64,000 nucleotides of DNA. Origin: Amycolatopsis sp. MtRt-6. GTDB lineage: Bacteria; Actinomycetota; Actinomycetes; Mycobacteriales; Pseudonocardiaceae. Below, piece after piece: positions 60,762 to 64,000 of this stretch. The stretch's first letter is position 1. Each line of letters begins with the position of its first letter. The translations under genes were made by a program, and so were the position numbers. The notes beneath the pieces are model-generated. The model was not told the DNA's origin and did not search any database. It worked only from the letters and a program-made list of their open reading frames with translations. The stretch lies in the NCBI RefSeq assembly GCF_017308975.1, contig NZ_JADWPD010000032.1, positions 62,001-126,000 on the forward strand, given 5' to 3'.

Positions 60762-61541
60762 TCATCCGACGCGCCGGTGGTAGGCGCGGATCGCCAGGGG
60801 GAAGAACACGAGCAGCACGCCGGCGGACCAGGCCAGCGCGCCGGTGAGCGGGCCCGCGACCGGACCGCCGCCCAGCAGGCCCCGCACGACGTCGGCGAGC
60901 AGGCTGACCGGGTTGACGCCGGACCAGGCCCGCAGCCAGCCCGGCATGGTCGCGGCGGGCACGAAGACGTTGCTCGCGAACACCAGCGGCATGAACAGCG
61001 CGACGGCCGTGCCCTGCACCGCGTCGCGGTCGCGCAGCACCATGCCGAGGAACACGGTGATCCAGCAGAAGCACAGCCCGGCGGTCACCAGGATCGCCGC
61101 CGCGGCCAGGACTTCGAGCGGTCCGGTCCGCACGCGGTAGCCGAGGGCGGTGCCCGCCGCGAGCAGCACGGCGATCGCCACGACGTAGCGCACCGCGCCG
61201 GCCAGCACCACCCCGGTCAGCGGCGCCGAGCGGGCGATCGGCATGCTGCGGAACCGGTCGAACACACCGCTGCCCGCGTCGCTGTTCAGCCCGACCCCGG
61301 CCGACAGGGTGGCCATCAGCACGCTCGGCACCATCAGCCCCGGCACCAGATCCTGCAGGTACGCGTCCGGGCTGCCGGCGATCGCGCCGCCGAACAGGTA
61401 GCCGAACATGACCAGGAACAGCAGCGGCTGCACGGTCACGTCGACCAGGTGCTCGGGGTTGCGGCGGATCTTGCGCACGCCCCGGCCGGCCAGGATCAGC
61501 CCGTGCCGCACGGCTTCCGCGGGTGCGACCCGGCCGCTCAT
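60762..61541 (-). CDS. ABC-2 type exporter permease (DrrB-like)
   Basis: 259 residues, about six helices. PEHLVDVTVQPLLFLVMFGY, FRSMPIARSAPLTGVVLAGA, LFMPLVFASNVFVPAATMPG and AWSGVNPVSLLADVVRGLLG are DrrB hallmarks. ATG 61541 follows GGAG. Pairs with the ATPase immediately upstream; the probable cargo is the product of this gene group or a toxic intermediate. Confidence 0.93.
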   Translation of the reverse strand: MSGRVAPAEAVRHGLILAGRGVRKIRRNPEHLVDVTVQPLLFLVMFGYLFGGAIAGSPDAYLQDLVPGLMVPSVLMATLSAGVGLNSDAGSGVFDRFRSMPIARSAPLTGVVLAGAVRYVVAIAVLLAAGTALGYRVRTGPLEVLAAAAILVTAGLCFCWITVFLGMVLRDRDAVQGTAVALFMPLVFASNVFVPAATMPGWLRAWSGVNPVSLLADVVRGLLGGGPVAGPLTGALAWSAGVLLVFFPLAIRAYHRRVG

Positions 61542-61620
61542 CGGGAACTCCGCCCCGGGCCGGGGGAAACCCGCGGCCCGCCCGCACGCCGCGACCGTCC
61601 GGCGGCCGCCACCCACCCGG

Positions 61621-62586
61621 TCATCCCGCACTCCCTTCGCGCGCCGCCGGGACTTCCGGCGCGGCCGGCTTTCCGGTCAGCGCCAGGAACACCTCGTCCA
61701 GGCTCGGCAGCCGCAAGCCCAGCTCGGCCACCGCCAGCCCGGCCTGGTCCAGCTTCCGGACCACAGTGGACAGCACCATCGGGTCGGCCGCCGGGGCCGT
61801 GAGCAGCCCGGTGCCCGGGTCGCGGGCCGGCGTGGTGCCCGTCACCCGGCCCAGGACGCGGGCGGTCGCGTCCATGTCCTGGCTCAACGCCGGCCGGACC
61901 TGCACCGTGCGGCCGCCGACCCGGCGCTTGAGCTCGCCGGGGGTGCCGTCGGCCACGACCCGCCCGGCGTCGAACACCGTGACGCGGTCGGCGAGCCGGT
62001 CGGCCTCCTCCAGGTACTGCGTGGTGAGCAGGACGGTGACGCCGTCGGCCACCAGCTCCCGCACCACCTGCCACAGTTCCCGCCGCACGTGCGGGTCCAG
62101 CCCGGTGGTCGGCTCGTCGAGGCACAGCACCCGCGGCCCGCCGACCAGGCTGGCGGCCAGGTCGAGCCGGCGGCGCAGGCCGCCGGAATACGTCGACGCG
62201 GGCCGGGCGGCGGCCGGCCCGAGCTCGAAGCGCTCGAGCAGGTCCGCCGCCCGGTCCCGCGCCGCGGGGCGGGACAGTCCCAGCAGGCGGCCGAACAGCA
62301 CCAGGTTTTCCGTGCCCGTCAGGTCCCCGTCGACGGACGCGTACTGGCCGGTGAGCCCGAGCAGCGCGCGCACCCGCGCCGGTTCGCGCGTCACGTCGAG
62401 CCCGCCGACCCGGACCAGGCCCTCGTCCGGCCGCAGGAGCGTGGCCAGCACCCGGACCATGGTCGTCTTCCCGGCGCCGTTCGGCCCGAGCACGCCGACC
62501 ACCGTGCCCGCCTCGACGGCGAACCCGACCCGGTCGAGCGCGGTGGTCCGCCCGAACCGTTTGACCAGGTTCTCCACCCGGATCAT
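61621..62586 (-). CDS. ABC exporter ATP-binding protein (DrrA-like)
   Basis: 321 residues. Walker A GPNGAGKTTM, signature TYSGGLRRRLDLAASLVGGP, Walker B VLCLDEPTTGLDPHVRREL, switch LLTTQYLEEADRL, and a DrrA-type C-terminal extension ending in LPSLDEVFLALTGKPA. Switch His is replaced by Gln (TTQYLEEA), which is common in DrrA. Start ATG 62586, or GTG 62595 with better spacing from GGAGGG. First gene of the minus-strand biosynthetic run. Confidence 0.93.
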   Translation of the reverse strand: MIRVENLVKRFGRTTALDRVGFAVEAGTVVGVLGPNGAGKTTMVRVLATLLRPDEGLVRVGGLDVTREPARVRALLGLTGQYASVDGDLTGTENLVLFGRLLGLSRPAARDRAADLLERFELGPAAARPASTYSGGLRRRLDLAASLVGGPRVLCLDEPTTGLDPHVRRELWQVVRELVADGVTVLLTTQYLEEADRLADRVTVFDAGRVVADGTPGELKRRVGGRTVQVRPALSQDMDATARVLGRVTGTTPARDPGTGLLTAPAADPMVLSTVVRKLDQAGLAVAELGLRLPSLDEVFLALTGKPAAPEVPAAREGSAG

Positions 62587-62742
62587 CGGCGGCACTTTTC
62601 CCTCCTTCGGACTGTGCTCATTTCCGGCTGGGAGAGAATCCCTCCGGTTCCCGCCCGCAACCCATGATTCCGCGACCGGCACGCCGGCCGACATCCGAAA
62701 AGCGAACAATTGTCCCCCGCCGGCGGACGCGGGTGCGGGCAC

Positions 62743-62785
62743 AAAAAAACCGGGTGTCACCCGTTTGCACGGACGACACCCGGTT
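62743..62785 (-). terminator. Rho-independent terminator after AraC gene
   Basis: On the minus strand AACCGGGTGTC pairs with GACACCCGGTT (11-bp stem, 16-nt loop with further pairing), followed by a run of seven T. It starts 13 bp after the AraC stop (62799) and is the clearest intrinsic terminator in the window. It separates the regulator from the DrrAB-KAS III run. Confidence 0.85.
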
Positions 62786-62798
62786 CACCGGGGTGAAT

Positions 62799-63971
62799 TC
62801 ACCGCCGGAGCGTTTGCGACGGCCGTTCCCCGAACCGCTGCTGGTAGCGCGCGGCGAAGTGACCCGCGTGCAGGAAACCCCATTCCGCCGCGATCTCGGT
62901 CACCGTGACGGCGTCCGACTGGGCCGCCCGCAGCTGGTCGCGCACCCCGCGGAGGCGGGTCTCGCGCAGGTACTCCATCGGCCCCATCTTGAGGTGCTTG
63001 CGGAAGCCCAGCTGCAGCGACCGCTCGGTGACGTCGGCCTCCCGCGCCAGGCTCGCGGTCGTGTGCTGCCACTTCGGGTGGTTGTCGATCCACTCCAGCG
63101 CGATGCTCACCGCGCGGGTCGGCGCGGCGGGCACCTCGCCGTCGAGCATCCTCGTGTAGTTGCTGGGCTGCCCGAGCAGCAGCGCGGTGACCAGGGTGCG
63201 CTCGAACATCTCCGCGACCGCCCGCCGTTCGAGCAGCGAGCCCGGGCGCTCGAGCTCGGTGACCAGCATCCGCAGGCCGCGCAGCCAGCTCAGGCCGTTG
63301 CCCGAGCCGACGGCCATCGCGGGCGCGAACCGCAGCGGCTTGCGTAGTGGCGCGCCGAGCAGGTCGCTCAGCCGGGCCTCCAGCCCGGTCCGCTCCAGCC
63401 GCACGACCAGCTGCGCGCAGTCGCCCGGCCAGCGCAGCGCCACCGGGTCGCCCGGCGAGAGCACCGCGGCGGTCGTGGTGCTCAGCGCCACCCGCTCGGC
63501 GCCGCAGCGCGCCTCGGCTTCGCCCGCCAGCGGGACGAACACGGTGAAGAACGATTCGGCGGGCCTCGACGTGAAACGCACGGTTCCGCCATAGGTGAGA
63601 GCACTGACCGACAAATCGCGCAACCGCGCGTAGTGCATTCGCGCGTTCAGCCGCGGATCGCCACCGAGCACCCGGAGGGTGTGCGGTGCCCAAACCCGGC
63701 TCACTTCGTCACGCACATGATTCGGGTCACAGGAACGGAAGAGCTCGTAACGCGCGAGCGGCAATCCCGACGCGGAGCCGTCTTCCCTGGACAACACCGA
63801 CCTCCGTTTCCATTCAGTGAATTCTTCCGGACTCCGAAGCCGCGTCGTCGCGCCTTCACCGAGTACTTCGGGCACCACGGCCGGGGCCGCGAAAGCGGGA
63901 CCGCACCGACCGGCGCACCATCGTATGGCGGCGGCCGCGGCGACCGCATCGGTCGAAAGAACGAATTTCAC
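62799..63971 (-). CDS. AraC-family regulator
   Basis: 390 residues. The middle part matches the AraC_binding_2 cupin-like domain (LPLARYELFRSCDPNHVRDE, DLSVSALTYGGTVRFTSRPA), and the C-terminus is the HTH_18 pair: TASLAREADVTERSLQLGFR, KHLKMGPMEYLRETRLRGVR, AAEWGFLHAGHFAARYQQRF. The start is uncertain: the first 60-70 residues have no known domain and GTG 63971 lacks a Shine-Dalgarno. Likely regulator of the adjacent biosynthetic arm. Confidence 0.9.
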   Translation of the reverse strand: MKFVLSTDAVAAAAAIRWCAGRCGPAFAAPAVVPEVLGEGATTRLRSPEEFTEWKRRSVLSREDGSASGLPLARYELFRSCDPNHVRDEVSRVWAPHTLRVLGGDPRLNARMHYARLRDLSVSALTYGGTVRFTSRPAESFFTVFVPLAGEAEARCGAERVALSTTTAAVLSPGDPVALRWPGDCAQLVVRLERTGLEARLSDLLGAPLRKPLRFAPAMAVGSGNGLSWLRGLRMLVTELERPGSLLERRAVAEMFERTLVTALLLGQPSNYTRMLDGEVPAAPTRAVSIALEWIDNHPKWQHTTASLAREADVTERSLQLGFRKHLKMGPMEYLRETRLRGVRDQLRAAQSDAVTVTEIAAEWGFLHAGHFAARYQQRFGERPSQTLRR

Positions 63972-64000
63972 CCGTTTCAGACGATGCCGAGATCGCGGGC

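Overview
The window is high-GC actinobacterial DNA: GTG and TTG starts are common, genes overlap by ATGA/GTGA, and Tat and lipoprotein signals, DrrAB-type exporters and NarL-type two-component systems are present. Gene content and the 30-bp palindromic intergenic repeats suggest Pseudonocardiales, perhaps Amycolatopsis or a relative. That placement is an inference; no 16S or marker gene is present.

Positions 1-25.7 kb are a nearly continuous cobalamin (B12) locus. It holds corrin-ring genes (cobH, K, L, M, J, A, I, a cbiG-like gene and a CysG-type fused methyltransferase), amidation and adenosylation genes (cobB, cobQ, PduO-type adenosyltransferase), aminopropanol arm genes (PduX-like kinase, cobC decarboxylase, cobD) and lower-ligand genes (bluB, cobT, cobS, a ribazole-phosphatase-like enzyme). 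A cobalt ECF importer (cbiM, cbiQ) has its ATPase CbiO fused to the cobaltochelatase CbiX. Not seen here are cobG, cobF/cbiD, cobN and cobU/cobP; the left edge cuts cobH, so some may lie upstream. A DrrAB-type exporter and two exported CopC/YtkA-like proteins sit inside the locus.

Positions 25.7-32 kb are eroded accessory DNA. They hold an MBL-fold hydrolase, then remnants of a GAF-PucR regulator, a LysR regulator and a sugar-nucleotide epimerase-like SDR, an intact two-component system with a DUF6326-like membrane protein, and a remnant of an NB-ARC regulator. Positions 31.4-44.4 kb hold secreted and stress-type genes: lipoproteins, TerC preceded by a yybP-ykoY-like (Mn2+) riboswitch, a TetR/DUF6204/MarR/YCII operon, a galactose-oxidase-like radical copper oxidase with four F5/8C-like domains, a PhoD phosphatase, a DUF4142 protein and a Tat-exported esterase. 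A G19 tract and a 34-bp perfect palindrome lie upstream of phoD.

Positions 44.6-64 kb look like one specialised-metabolism island. The plus arm has a GAF-LuxR regulator, a TetR regulator, a CocE/NonD hydrolase, an oligopeptide-type ABC importer and a GH1 beta-glucosidase. The minus arm has an AraC regulator, a DrrAB exporter, a DUF5988-like protein, a KAS III-like enzyme, a second CocE/NonD hydrolase, a PapA5-like acyltransferase and a glycosyltransferase. The TetR promoter and the plus-arm operon share an exact GGTACT-N14-AGTACC element. A plausible but unproven reading is an assemble, glycosylate and export arm facing an import and deglycosylate arm, with no PKS or NRPS in view.
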